Assembly (NCBI GenBank): GCA_946625925.1
Contig: CAMOTP010000003.1
Location: forward strand, 1-35,055
Direction: 5' to 3'
Length of the DNA stretch: 35,055 nt
From: an uncultured Alphaproteobacteria bacterium
GTDB taxonomy: Bacteria > Pseudomonadota > Alphaproteobacteria > Rs-D84
The position numbers and the translations under genes were made by a program. Position 1 is the stretch's first letter; each line of letters starts with the position of its first letter. A model generated the notes under the pieces. It searched no databases. It was given only the letters and a program-made list of their open reading frames with translations, and was not told the origin of the DNA. Below are positions 1 to 9,762 of this stretch, piece after piece.

Positions 1-461
1 TTTTTTCTTTTTCTAAATTCATCCAATGATACTACCCTGCCCTCGTCTGGAACGGTATTTTTATTTCCGTCCAATGGCAGTTCCATATCGTTATCTGCAG
101 ATTCGGGTTGTGTTTTTGGGTGAAATGTCAAAATAAAATCAACCGATGGATCTTTGAATTCAACCAATGCAGAAAAAGGAACGCGAATAAAAAATGGACG
201 ACCATCAAAAGTTAATTGAACACCAAATTCTTTGTCGGATACATGCAGATTATTATAAGAATATTGTAATACGATTGTCATAATATCAGGATAACGCATG
301 CGTAAAAAATCGGGCAATACTACACCAGGATCACGTGTTTTAAAAGTTATAAAGAAGTGCGAACCGTCCCCTAACCCGTTTATTTGTGCATAAACCAATG
401 CATCTTTTACAACAGATTTCAAAGCATTGTCTAACAATAGTTGATAATCAATTTGTGCCAT
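1..461 (-). CDS. SspB-like ClpXP adaptor family protein (alpha type), 3' end truncated by the window edge
   Basis: Minus-strand frame opens at ATG (complement of 459-461) and reads MAQIDYQLLLDNALKSVVKDALVYAQINGLGDGSHFFITFKTRDPGVVLPDFLRMRYPDIMTIVLQY..., matching my recollection of alphaproteobacterial SspB-like proteins. No stop before base 1. AAGGA ribosome site lies inside the recF 3' end. Confidence 0.75.
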   Translation of the reverse strand, partial: MAQIDYQLLLDNALKSVVKDALVYAQINGLGDGSHFFITFKTRDPGVVLPDFLRMRYPDIMTIVLQYSYNNLHVSDKEFGVQLTFDGRPFFIRVPFSALVEFKDPSVDFILTFHPKTQPESADNDMELPLDGNKNTVPDEGRVVSLDEFRKRK

Positions 462-1548
462 TGTGTCCTTCTTTTCTATACAGTATATTATTTATCTCAC
501 CATTTTGGCAAGTGACAATTACAGCATCAGGAACATCAATAAAAGAATTTATATCTAATCCGGTTGCCCAAACTTGTGTATGTGTTTTATCTAATGATTT
601 AAAAATTCTGGCACGTGAATTGCTGTCCAGGTGTGCTGCCGCCTCGTCAAACAATACGATACAATTGCGATTTGTTTTTGTATATAACAAATTCGTGTGC
701 GCTAAAATTAAATCAAACAAAGCATTTTTTTGTTGGCCGGTACTGGTAAGTCTCACAGGTAATTTTAATTCGTTGTTAAACATGCCAAAATCTGATTTGT
801 GTGGCCCATCCAGTATCATTTTGTCGCCAATTAATTCACGTGTTTCGGACAAGTATTTGCGATATTCGCGTTCTGCTGCTGCAGCAGGCAGGCCGCCTAT
901 AATCATTTTTTCAACCAAACCATCCACAGAAACACTAAATTGATTTAAGAAATAATTAACTTCACCAGCATACTGAACGCGTGTCGCAGCAATCGCCACC
1001 GCCACAGCGGCTAATTGATTGTCCAATGCATCCAACCATTTTGAATCAGGACTGTTTTTTAATGCAAAAGCGCGTTCTGATAATAATCTGGCAAACTTTG
1101 CTGTGCGTCCACTGTGTGATGAATCAAAATTGTTTGCTAATCTATCAAAAAAAGCACGTCTATCTGCGGCAGAATCAACAAATAATCTATCTTCCTTTGG
1201 GGAAATCCACACAATGCGCAACATGTTTCCTAATTCGCCAAGTGTTGCGTTTTCATCGTTTATTTTTGCATGTCTGTTATTATCGCCAGGATTAAAAAAT
1301 ACACAGCAAGAATCCCCATCAATTGTTTCGCTAAAAACGGAAAAACCACCGTTGCCCGAAAAACAAGCTATATCACCCATGTCTGCACCACGCATACCCT
1401 TGTCCCCGGCCAGCATAGATACGGCTTCTAATATTGCTGTTTTTCCAGCGCCATTTTCACCAATGATAATGATGTTTTTTGCATCGTGCGTTTCAATACG
1501 CGATACTTTATGATTACGAAAATCTGTTAATGTAAGGCTTTTAATCAT
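448..1548 (-). CDS. recF: DNA replication/repair protein RecF
   Basis: MIKSLTLTDFRNHK..., Walker A GENGAGKT, LTSTGQQK signature, LFDEAAAHLD Walker B. The listed ORF start at 1620 runs into the tRNA-Cys gene, so ATG at 1546-1548 is preferred. Confidence 0.93.
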   Translation of the reverse strand: MIKSLTLTDFRNHKVSRIETHDAKNIIIIGENGAGKTAILEAVSMLAGDKGMRGADMGDIACFSGNGGFSVFSETIDGDSCCVFFNPGDNNRHAKINDENATLGELGNMLRIVWISPKEDRLFVDSAADRRAFFDRLANNFDSSHSGRTAKFARLLSERAFALKNSPDSKWLDALDNQLAAVAVAIAATRVQYAGEVNYFLNQFSVSVDGLVEKMIIGGLPAAAAEREYRKYLSETRELIGDKMILDGPHKSDFGMFNNELKLPVRLTSTGQQKNALFDLILAHTNLLYTKTNRNCIVLFDEAAAHLDSNSRARIFKSLDKTHTQVWATGLDINSFIDVPDAVIVTCQNGEINNILYRKEGHNGTN

Positions 1549-1560
1549 AATGGAATTTTT

Positions 1561-1634
1561 TGGAGGCCAGGGTCGGAATCGAACCGGCATCCAAGGATTT
1601 GCAGTCCTCTGCATAACCACTCTGCCACCTGGCC
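1561..1634 (-). tRNA. tRNA-Cys (GCA anticodon), CCA encoded
   Basis: Minus strand GGCCAGGTGGCAGAGTGGTTATGCAGAGGACTGCAAATCCTTGGATGCCGGTTCGATTCCGACCCTGGCCTCCA: 7-bp acceptor stem GGCCAGG/CCTGGCC, anticodon loop with GCA, GGTTCGATTCC T-arm, 3' CCA. Confidence 0.96.
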
Positions 1635-1725
1635 ATCGACATGTGATTGCATATTAAACAAAAAAAACAACCTTTGCAACATAAAAATTATGATAAAAAT
1701 CGTTATGTTTAACAGCTAATTTTTA

Positions 1726-1755
1726 TTGCAACGATTTATGTTTTTTTATTATACT
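1726..1755 (+). promoter_or_regulatory. Sigma70-like promoter for the tolC-macAB operon
   Basis: TTGCAA (1726-1731), then TTATAC/TATACT (1749-1755), spacer 17-18 bp, just upstream of ATG 1774. Confidence 0.5.
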
Positions 1756-1773
1756 TTTCACAAGAGAGAATAT

Positions 1774-3096
1774 ATGAAAAAATGTAGTTTGCTTTTCGCT
1801 TTTATACCGTGCGTTGCATTTGGCGCTGATGATTGTGCAACGGTACGTAATGTCCCAGATACAACATTAACATTACAACAGGTTGTTAATTTTGGATTGT
1901 GTCGTAATCCACAAACTGCGGCTGCATATGCGTCATATCGTTCTGCACATTTTTCGAAAAATGCACAATATGCCAATTATTTGCCTAAAATTGATGCTCA
2001 TGCATCTGCGGGACGCAATCATCGTGTACATGATGATTGGGATTACAGTGGGTCGTTATCTGCATCTTATTTAATATTTGATTTTGGCAAAAGGTCATCT
2101 GATTTTGCAACAACGCTGGCTACATATCGGGCGGCCGGATTTGATTATGATGAAACTGTTCAAAATTATGTATATTCTGTAATTGGGGCGTATTATGAAT
2201 TGCTGAATGCAAATGCAAACGTCGAGGCCGCAGAATCCGCATTAAAAGTAGCAAAAACTGCCAAGGATACAGCAGATAAAAAATTCAAAGCCGGCGCAGT
2301 GGCCAAGGCTGATGTTTATAAAGCGGACACTACTCTCGCATCGGCTGAATTAAAATTGGAACGTGCAAAAAATAATCGTGAAATAAGCAAGGGAACATTA
2401 CTTACAAAATTATCATTTCCTGCAAACCAAGAAATAACAATTGCAGATATGCCGTCGTCATTTGGTTCTGATGCAGAAAGTGAAGATATTGATAAATTAA
2501 TTGAAATTGCACGTAAAAAACGTCCGGATTTGTTAAAGGCAACCGCAAATAAAGACGCGGCCTGGAACCGTCGAAATAGTGCTTTTTTGAAAAATTTACC
2601 ATCGATTTCTGCAACCGCATCTGTTGATATGCATGCAAAATCTGTTGGTGGATTGTTTGAGCATATGTCTGAACGTGCAGGCGGATCGGTTGGTATATCT
2701 GTATCTATGCCAATTTTTGCAGGTTTTGCTAATACATACAATGCACGCGCTGCGGTGGCAAATTATGATGCGGCTGTGGAATCAGAACGTTCTGTCAGAA
2801 ATAATGCGATGATGGATGTGTTTACCGCACATCAAAATTATAAAACAGCAAAAACAGTGCTTGAACAAACGAATTCATTGTTGAAATCTGCAATAGAAAA
2901 TGAACGTGTCACATCTGGTATGTACAAGGTTGGACGCAGTACAATGCTAGATTGGCAACAGGCACAAAGTGATTTAATTGATGCGCGTAATCAAAATAAC
3001 GCGGCAAAATATGATTTGTATGTTAAACGTGCAGCGGTTGCGCTGGCTATTGGTGACATACAATCAGGACTAGACGGAGAGATTGATGTTAAGTAA
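1774..3096 (+). CDS. TolC-family outer membrane efflux protein
   Basis: Signal peptide MKKCSLLFAFIPCVAFGA; two coiled-coil-rich OEP repeats (AESALKVAKTAKDTADKKFKAGAVAKADVYKADTTLASAE and ...VTSGMYKVGRSTMLDWQQAQSDLIDARNQ). Confidence 0.88.
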   Translation: MKKCSLLFAFIPCVAFGADDCATVRNVPDTTLTLQQVVNFGLCRNPQTAAAYASYRSAHFSKNAQYANYLPKIDAHASAGRNHRVHDDWDYSGSLSASYLIFDFGKRSSDFATTLATYRAAGFDYDETVQNYVYSVIGAYYELLNANANVEAAESALKVAKTAKDTADKKFKAGAVAKADVYKADTTLASAELKLERAKNNREISKGTLLTKLSFPANQEITIADMPSSFGSDAESEDIDKLIEIARKKRPDLLKATANKDAAWNRRNSAFLKNLPSISATASVDMHAKSVGGLFEHMSERAGGSVGISVSMPIFAGFANTYNARAAVANYDAAVESERSVRNNAMMDVFTAHQNYKTAKTVLEQTNSLLKSAIENERVTSGMYKVGRSTMLDWQQAQSDLIDARNQNNAAKYDLYVKRAAVALAIGDIQSGLDGEIDVK

Positions 3097-4273
3097 ATTT
3101 AAACAATTTATAACTTGGCCTTGGCGACACAAATGGTGGTCGTTATTAATAATTATTATCGCGGCTGTTTTATATTTTATGTACGGTGGAACAGCGTCTA
3201 AAAAATCTGGTGCCAAGGGTGATTTTGTCACTGTTGATATTAAACGTGGTGATTTAGAACAAGTCGTCAGTGCCACTGGTGAAATTAGCCCAGTAAATAC
3301 GGTTAGTGTTGGTTCCCAGGTTTCCGGCACAATCGAGGCAATTTATGCTGATTTTAATACCCAGGTACATCAGGGCCAGGTTTTGTTAAAAATAGAACCG
3401 TCTGTTTTACAATCGTCCGTTGACGAGGCCAAGGCAGCATTGGATTCTGCAAAATCTCAGCGTAATTATGCAAAAAATGAATATGAACGTAATAAATATT
3501 TATACGAAAGTGATTTTATAGCACGTTCTACAATGGAACAATCTCTAACGCAATATGAACAAGCCGAGGCTTCTGTTGTGCGTGCACAATCACAATATGA
3601 TAAAGCGGTAACGAATCTGGGGTATGCAACAATTACATCACCTGTGGATGGTACGGTTATATCGCGCAAGGTTGATAAAGGTCAAACAGTGGCGGCATCA
3701 TTTCAAACACCAGATTTATTTGAAATTGCCGAAGATTTAACCAAAATGCAAATTGAAACGGCTGTTTCCGAGGCTGATATTGGTATGATTCAACAAGGAC
3801 AATCTGTCACATTTACGGTTGATGCATATCCGGGGAATACATTTAATGGTATTGTGCGTCAAATTCGTTTGTCACCAACAACCACATCTAATGTTGTTGT
3901 GTATACGGTTGTGATTGATGTTGATAATGAAAAACTGTTGCTTATGCCAGGAATGACAGCATTTGTGACGATTGTTGTTAATCGTGCCGAAGATGTCCTA
4001 TACGCACAGAATTCTGCGTTTTTGTTAAAATCTTTTGAAAATATAGATCCATCAGCGGCAAATATGTCTACGGCAAATCATCTGGCTATTTTGCGTGACA
4101 AGAAACCCGTAATTGTTTCGTATAAAAAAGGTTTGGTTACCGCAACAGAAACAGAAATAATATCAGATGAAATTAAATCTGGGGATAAAATAATTGTTGG
4201 TCGTATAGGCCAGGCATCGTCTTTGAAAAAATCTACAATGCGTGGGCGTCCAATGGGTGGTGGCCCAATGTAA
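3086..4273 (+). CDS. MacA/HlyD-type periplasmic adaptor subunit
   Basis: N-terminal TM helix, lipoyl half-motifs VSATGEISPVNTVSVGSQVSGTIEAIYADFNTQVHQGQVLLKI and YATITSPVDGTVISRKVDKGQTVAA; overlaps the tolC 3' end. Confidence 0.9.
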   Translation: MLSKFKQFITWPWRHKWWSLLIIIIAAVLYFMYGGTASKKSGAKGDFVTVDIKRGDLEQVVSATGEISPVNTVSVGSQVSGTIEAIYADFNTQVHQGQVLLKIEPSVLQSSVDEAKAALDSAKSQRNYAKNEYERNKYLYESDFIARSTMEQSLTQYEQAEASVVRAQSQYDKAVTNLGYATITSPVDGTVISRKVDKGQTVAASFQTPDLFEIAEDLTKMQIETAVSEADIGMIQQGQSVTFTVDAYPGNTFNGIVRQIRLSPTTTSNVVVYTVVIDVDNEKLLLMPGMTAFVTIVVNRAEDVLYAQNSAFLLKSFENIDPSAANMSTANHLAILRDKKPVIVSYKKGLVTATETEIISDEIKSGDKIIVGRIGQASSLKKSTMRGRPMGGGPM

Positions 4274-4287
4274 TCCAAGGAAAAATA

Positions 4288-5034
4288 ATGGCACAACAAC
4301 CAGATGTAATTTCTATGAATAAAATCTGTAAAAGCTTTCCCTTGGAAATTGGGGGCAGCCAACAGGTTTTATTTGATATTACATTGGATATACATGCAGG
4401 GGAATTTGTGTCAATAATGGGGCCGTCTGGTTCTGGAAAATCAACCTGTATGAATATCATTGGTGCATTAGATACTGCCACATCTGGGGTTTATAAATTA
4501 TATGGTCGTGATATATCGACAATGACTGCTGATGAATTAGCGACAATTAGAAATGAATACATCGGTTTTGTTTTTCAAAATTTTAATTTATTACCTAAAC
4601 GCAACATATTAGATAATGTGATGTTGCCACTGATGTATCGCGGAATGTCAATCCAAGATAGAATAATCAAATCGCGCGAAATGTTGAAATTGGTTGGATT
4701 AAAAGATTTCGAAACGTACTTACCCACACAATTATCGGGCGGAATGAAGCAACGTGTTGCAATTGCACGTGCATTGGCAGGAACCCCAAAATTGATTCTG
4801 GCCGATGAACCAACAGGTGCCTTGGATTCAAAAATGGGTAATGAAATTTTACAGTTCTTTAAAAAGTTAAATAAAGAACTGGGAATAACGATTGTCATGA
4901 TTACACATGAATTTGATATTGCAAAGTATTCTGACAGATTAATTCATATTTACGATGGACGTATTACATACGATGGAAAAATACCTAAATCAGAATCTGA
5001 TTTAATGCCAAAACAAAAAAGGAACACAAAATGA
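4288..5034 (+). CDS. ABC transporter ATPase (MacB/LolD-like)
   Basis: Walker A GPSGSGKST, signature LSGGMKQRVAIARAL, Walker B LILADEPTGALDS. Confidence 0.93.
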   Translation: MAQQPDVISMNKICKSFPLEIGGSQQVLFDITLDIHAGEFVSIMGPSGSGKSTCMNIIGALDTATSGVYKLYGRDISTMTADELATIRNEYIGFVFQNFNLLPKRNILDNVMLPLMYRGMSIQDRIIKSREMLKLVGLKDFETYLPTQLSGGMKQRVAIARALAGTPKLILADEPTGALDSKMGNEILQFFKKLNKELGITIVMITHEFDIAKYSDRLIHIYDGRITYDGKIPKSESDLMPKQKRNTK

Positions 5035-6248
5035 CCTTTAACGATATTTTAAAGGAATCTTGGCTGTCAATCAGTGGAAATAAATTGCGTTCGTTTTTGA
5101 CGGTGCTGGGCATTATTATTGGTGTTATGGCTGTGGTAATAATGGTTGCCGTTGGGGAAACTGTACAACAATCCATTACAGATCAGTTTTCGTCATTGGG
5201 TACAAATACAATTGTTATACGTGCTGGTGCCGCTCGTGTTGGTGGTATTCGTATGGGAAACAGACAAACATTAACAACCGATGATGCTGAATATCTGGCA
5301 AAATTACCAGATGTTGCTGCGGTCAGCCCAATGCAAAATAGTTCTGCCCAGGTTGTATACGGTAATAAAAATTGGTCGACATCATTGGTTGGTGTCTATC
5401 CAGATTATCAAATTGTTCAAAATGTCGAGGTTGAATATGGTGCTTTTCTGGATATGGATGCTGTAAAAAATGCGGCAACATATGCTGTTATTGGTCCTGA
5501 TACAGCAAACGAACTAGGAATGTCAAAAAATCCAGTTGGTCAAATTATAAGAATACAAAATACCCCATTTGTTATCATCGGTGTAACCAAGGCCAAGGGT
5601 GATTCTGCAATGGGCAGTGCTGATGATATGATAATAATCCCTATTACAACATTAAAAAAACGTCTGTCTGGCAGTCGTTTTCCAAAAGCTGTGCAATCGA
5701 TTGTTTTAAAATTATACCAAGATGCAGATAATAATATCGCAACTGAACAAATAACCGCTATTTTGCGTTCGCGTCACAGATTAAAAGATAATGAAGATGA
5801 TGATTTTCAAATTACAGATATGAAACAAGTTATGGAAACAATGAATACTGTTACAGGATATATCAAATTATTATTGGTTGCTATTGCTGCGGTTTCATTA
5901 CTGGTTGGATCAATTGGTATTATGAATATGATGTTGGTATCTGTGGCTGAACGTACACGTGAAATCGGTGTGCGAAAAGCAATAGGTGCCCGCGAAAAGC
6001 ATATAATAATTCAATTTTTATCAGAATCAGTTTTAATTTCTTTCATAGGTTCTATGACGGGACTTGTCCTTGGCGAAGGATTGGCCCAGGGTGTTGGGCG
6101 CTTTGTGCTGGGGTATAATGTACCACTCAGCATATGGCCTGTTGTTGTGTCTGTCAGTGTTGCAATTGTTGTAGGTTTGGCTTCTGGTGTTTTTCCTGCG
6201 ATTAAGGCAGCAAAATTAAATCCGATTGACAGTTTACGCTACGAATAA
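5031..6248 (+). CDS. ABC transporter permease, MacB/FtsX family
   Basis: LRSFLTVLGIIIGVMAVVIMVAVGE N-terminal helix, MacB periplasmic domain, and MNMMLVSVAERTREIGVRKAIGA loop; ATGA overlap with the ATPase gene. Confidence 0.92.
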   Translation: MTFNDILKESWLSISGNKLRSFLTVLGIIIGVMAVVIMVAVGETVQQSITDQFSSLGTNTIVIRAGAARVGGIRMGNRQTLTTDDAEYLAKLPDVAAVSPMQNSSAQVVYGNKNWSTSLVGVYPDYQIVQNVEVEYGAFLDMDAVKNAATYAVIGPDTANELGMSKNPVGQIIRIQNTPFVIIGVTKAKGDSAMGSADDMIIIPITTLKKRLSGSRFPKAVQSIVLKLYQDADNNIATEQITAILRSRHRLKDNEDDDFQITDMKQVMETMNTVTGYIKLLLVAIAAVSLLVGSIGIMNMMLVSVAERTREIGVRKAIGAREKHIIIQFLSESVLISFIGSMTGLVLGEGLAQGVGRFVLGYNVPLSIWPVVVSVSVAIVVGLASGVFPAIKAAKLNPIDSLRYE

Positions 6249-6296
6249 TAAAATCGCATCTGTGATTAAATTTGTGCGAAATAAAACAAACTAAAA

Positions 6297-7214
6297 ATGA
6301 CATATCTGATATTTTGTTTTGGATTGGTGCTTTTGATAACCGGTGGCGAGGTCCTGGTTCGTAATGGTGTAAAACTGGCACATAAATTGAAACTGTCGCC
6401 ATTGATGATAGGAATTATTTTAATGGGTGTTGGTACATCTTTGCCAGAATTATCTGCATCACTTAGTGCATTATTTGCGAATCCCCCTACCCCAGGTATT
6501 GCATTTGGTAACGTAATTGGTTCAAATATTTCAAACGTTTTGTTCATATTGGGATTATCAGCACTGATATCACCAATAAAAATAAATAACGAAAGTTTTA
6601 AACGCGATGGCTCTTTTTTAATTATATCGGCTTTGATGTTGGGATTGATAATGCTGTTGGGTCATCTAGATTCTATCATAGGATTGTTTTTCATATTATG
6701 TATATTTGGCTATTTTGCAATTTGCTATGATAAAGAACCCGAACCAGAAAATCTGCATTTAACCAAGACACAAGAACGTTCGGTTTTAACCTTGGGTTGT
6801 TTTGCTATATTTGGAATTGCATCAATTGTATATGGGGCAAATTTATTAGTAGATTCCGCCACAAAAATAGCAACATTGTTAGGAATACCACAAGCAACAC
6901 TGGGATTAACCATGGTTGCTTTGGGAACATCATTACCCGAATTAACTGTGTCTGTTGTTGCGGCCATGCATAAACACAGTGCTATTGCATATGGCAATGT
7001 AATAGGCAGTAACATTGCGAATATATTTTTAATCATTGGTGTTATGGGTATGGCGCGTGCAACCGATGTTCCACAACTATGGTCCAGTTATTTTATAATG
7101 ATTGCGGTCACAACTTTAATGTTAATATGCGGAATCATAGGTAAAATTCCACGTTGGACTGGGTTATTGTTTTTGACAGCATATGCCGCATACATATGTT
7201 TTTTGTTCAAATAA
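6297..7214 (+). CDS. Calcium/sodium:proton antiporter, CaCA family (YrbG-like)
   Basis: Two inverted alpha repeats: GVGTSLPELSASLSALFANPPTPGIAFGNVIGSNISN and ALGTSLPELTVSVVAAMHKHSAIAYGNVIGSNIAN. Confidence 0.93.
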   Translation: MTYLIFCFGLVLLITGGEVLVRNGVKLAHKLKLSPLMIGIILMGVGTSLPELSASLSALFANPPTPGIAFGNVIGSNISNVLFILGLSALISPIKINNESFKRDGSFLIISALMLGLIMLLGHLDSIIGLFFILCIFGYFAICYDKEPEPENLHLTKTQERSVLTLGCFAIFGIASIVYGANLLVDSATKIATLLGIPQATLGLTMVALGTSLPELTVSVVAAMHKHSAIAYGNVIGSNIANIFLIIGVMGMARATDVPQLWSSYFIMIAVTTLMLICGIIGKIPRWTGLLFLTAYAAYICFLFK

Positions 7215-8117
7215 ATCTTGGTATTTTGGCGAGTTTCTTATAATCTTGTGCATTTTTTCGCGCATTTCGTCCAATACAGGCGTATCACACCCCAATTTAC
7301 GTGCACGTACAATAAGTGTTTCGTATGCATAAATACCTTCGATGGTTCCAACCAATTCTTCGTTGCGTGCAATTGCTATACCACCGGAATAATTACGACT
7401 GGTTGGTGATGTCGCAGACAGGAATAAATCCCCCAAACCACACAGACCTGTAAATGTTTTTAATTCTGCCCCCAATGCCAATCCTAATTTAATAATTTCA
7501 TTACAGCAACGTGTAAAAATCAAAGCACGTTCATTTTCTGATTTTATAGTTTCATGAATATATCCAGCAATCAATGCCATAACATTTTTACCTACACCAG
7601 AAATTTGGGTTCCAATAATATCATCTGTCGCATCAAGATAAGATAAATTCAAGGTTTGCAGCCCTGCTTCCATAACCTTGGCGCTGGTACCAGCCAATGT
7701 TGAACCAGTAGGAATACCTAATGCTACCTCATGTGCAAATTGTGGTCCTGATAAAACACCAAAATCTGTGCATTTTGGTAATTCGCTTTGCAAAATTTCA
7801 GTCATAAATTCATGTGTTCTGCAATCTGCGCCTTTGGTACAAATGATAACAGGTTGTTGATTATAATATTTTGTGAATTTTTGTATTGTTTCACGAAAAA
7901 AAACAGCCGGTGTCACATTTAACCATAAATCAGCGTTTTTTAAATCTTGTGGATTTGTCACAACGGTTAAATTGTTTGGAATATCAATATTTTCAAAGTG
8001 CTTATATTCACCGTCAAAAGACCATAAAATAACGTTTGCGCCACCACGTGCGATGTTTATTGCCAGTGCCGTTCCCCATGCCCCAGCGCCAATAACACCA
8101 ACAGTTTTATAAATCAT
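7164..8117 (-). CDS. gpsA: Glycerol-3-phosphate dehydrogenase [NAD(P)+]
   Basis: VGVIGAGAWGTALAIN Rossmann start; CTKGAD, LSGPQFAHEV, ISGVGKNVMALIAG, GLGDLFLSATSPTSRN motifs. Confidence 0.94.
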   Translation of the reverse strand: MIYKTVGVIGAGAWGTALAINIARGGANVILWSFDGEYKHFENIDIPNNLTVVTNPQDLKNADLWLNVTPAVFFRETIQKFTKYYNQQPVIICTKGADCRTHEFMTEILQSELPKCTDFGVLSGPQFAHEVALGIPTGSTLAGTSAKVMEAGLQTLNLSYLDATDDIIGTQISGVGKNVMALIAGYIHETIKSENERALIFTRCCNEIIKLGLALGAELKTFTGLCGLGDLFLSATSPTSRNYSGGIAIARNEELVGTIEGIYAYETLIVRARKLGCDTPVLDEMREKMHKIIRNSPKYQDLFEQKTYVCGICCQKQ

Positions 8118-9736
8118 TACTTAACCTTTTTTAATTTGTTTTCCAATACTGGCTTAACCGACAATCCGTCATCAGATAATTCAATGGCTCGCATATAAGC
8201 ATCGCGTGCTAATTTTTTATCACCAACCTCGGCATACATATCACCTAAATGTTCAAACAAAGCTGAACAAGAATTTGCAACTTCGCCTACCCTGTGCATG
8301 ACATCTAATGCAGCATCAACACCTTCGCGTGAACGAATAACATACCCCAATGTGTCCCATGTGCATGTATCTGCGGGTGCAAATTGGACCAATTGCAAAC
8401 TGTACGCATATGCTTTATCCAAATTTTCACCACGATTTGCCCAAATTCTGGCCTGGATGCTAAATACATCTGGATCTGGTTTTTGTAACAAAATGTTCGC
8501 AGAATTTACATCTTTTTGTGCAGTTTCTATATCATTAAAAATAAAGTTTGTTTCTGCACGCATTTTATACAAATATGCCTTGGCACCGGTTGAAATATCT
8601 GTATTTGCCAAACTTTTATCTATTGTTTTTAACGCACCACGTTTGTCACCCTTTTGCACTTGCCAACCCACCAGTTGATTTACCGCAGGCATAAACAAAG
8701 GTTGTGCATCAACTGCACGACGAACAGCCTTTTCATCTTTTGTTAATTCGGCTAAACGTAGATTCACAAAAGGATAATAAGGGCTGGTTGCGTCTATTTT
8801 GGAAAAATATTTATTATAATTTCCCATATTGGCCATCATATATAATCCAGAATGATAATTGATAGCATCTTCTTGGACTTTATTACTATCTGCCACGTTC
8901 TTGGCAAAATGTAATAATAACAAAGATAAATCTGAACGCGATATTGATTGTGTATGTGCCACAGTCTGCACTAAATTAAACGCTAATTGATTTTTGTATC
9001 CTGCATAAACAGACCAATCTGGTATTTCGTTATAATTCACCATGAACATACTACCAGGTTTTGTTGTAAATTTTGTTCGTAAAACATTTGCTTGATTGGT
9101 CAAATTATTATGCTTATAAAAAGACATCAAATACAAATAGTCGTTCATATTCATAAATTCAGGACGCACACCATTAAATGCATCAACGGCTTTTTGAATT
9201 TTGCCCTGCTCTGCATATATTTGGCCACGCAAGAATGATTGCCATGATGGATTGGTTTCTAATTTATCAATAAATTTCATGGTTTCTGTAATATGGTTGA
9301 TTGCGACACCTGACCAAATACGAAAAGGCGACATTAAACGCATATTATCTGATTTATGTTTTGCATAAATTTCGTTCCATTTACCATTTTTTGCCAAATC
9401 TGCATCGATAATAATACGCGAAATAAGTGTTTTTTGTTTGCTTAAACCCGATATATCATCAGGCATACGGCCATTCAAGAAATCAGTTAAAACACGAATT
9501 TCATCAACAGATTTATATTGCTTTGCGGCATCGTCGATTTCATTCAGAAACTCGCCCGCTTTATCAAAATTATTTGTGTATAAAGCGTGCTGTGCCGCCA
9601 AAAAAGCGCCATAACTGGTTGTTGGAATTTTCCCATATGTTTCCACATTTGGGGTCGTTGTGCCAAGTAAATGAATGGCCACCAAACCGGCAACCAAGCC
9701 ACCAGACACAAAAAAGAATGTTTTTGTTGGTTTCAT
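8117..9736 (-). CDS. TPR-repeat protein with N-terminal membrane anchor
   Basis: N-terminal hydrophobic segment FFFVSGGLVAGLVAIHLLG; C-terminal TPR-like repeats (ALFEHLGDMYAEVGDKKLARDAYMRAIEL). Stop overlaps the gpsA start (TAATG). Confidence 0.75.
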   Translation of the reverse strand: MKPTKTFFFVSGGLVAGLVAIHLLGTTTPNVETYGKIPTTSYGAFLAAQHALYTNNFDKAGEFLNEIDDAAKQYKSVDEIRVLTDFLNGRMPDDISGLSKQKTLISRIIIDADLAKNGKWNEIYAKHKSDNMRLMSPFRIWSGVAINHITETMKFIDKLETNPSWQSFLRGQIYAEQGKIQKAVDAFNGVRPEFMNMNDYLYLMSFYKHNNLTNQANVLRTKFTTKPGSMFMVNYNEIPDWSVYAGYKNQLAFNLVQTVAHTQSISRSDLSLLLLHFAKNVADSNKVQEDAINYHSGLYMMANMGNYNKYFSKIDATSPYYPFVNLRLAELTKDEKAVRRAVDAQPLFMPAVNQLVGWQVQKGDKRGALKTIDKSLANTDISTGAKAYLYKMRAETNFIFNDIETAQKDVNSANILLQKPDPDVFSIQARIWANRGENLDKAYAYSLQLVQFAPADTCTWDTLGYVIRSREGVDAALDVMHRVGEVANSCSALFEHLGDMYAEVGDKKLARDAYMRAIELSDDGLSVKPVLENKLKKVK

Positions 9737-9755
9737 GATTTTTATATGTTAGAAT
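9727..9755 (+). promoter_or_regulatory. Sigma70-like promoter abutting the rsmG start codon
   Basis: TTGGTT (9727-9732), 17 bp, TAGAAT (9750-9755); ATG begins at 9763. Confidence 0.5.
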
Positions 9756-9762
9756 ATTTTTT

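Noticed and set aside
386-943. 185-aa plus-strand ORF
   Set aside because: Antisense to recF; low-complexity translation without recognisable motifs; recF is strongly supported.
1019-1513. 164-aa plus-strand ORF
   Set aside because: Entirely antisense to recF; shadow ORF.
1549-1620. N-terminal extension of recF in the ORF track (MVMQRTANPWMPVRFRPWPPKNSI)
   Set aside because: It is a translation of the tRNA-Cys gene and spacer; the RecF family starts at MIKSLTLTDF.
2316-2741. 141-aa minus-strand ORF
   Set aside because: Antisense to the TolC-family gene; shadow ORF from codon bias.
8298-8678. 126-aa plus-strand ORF
   Set aside because: Antisense to the TPR protein gene, no motif.
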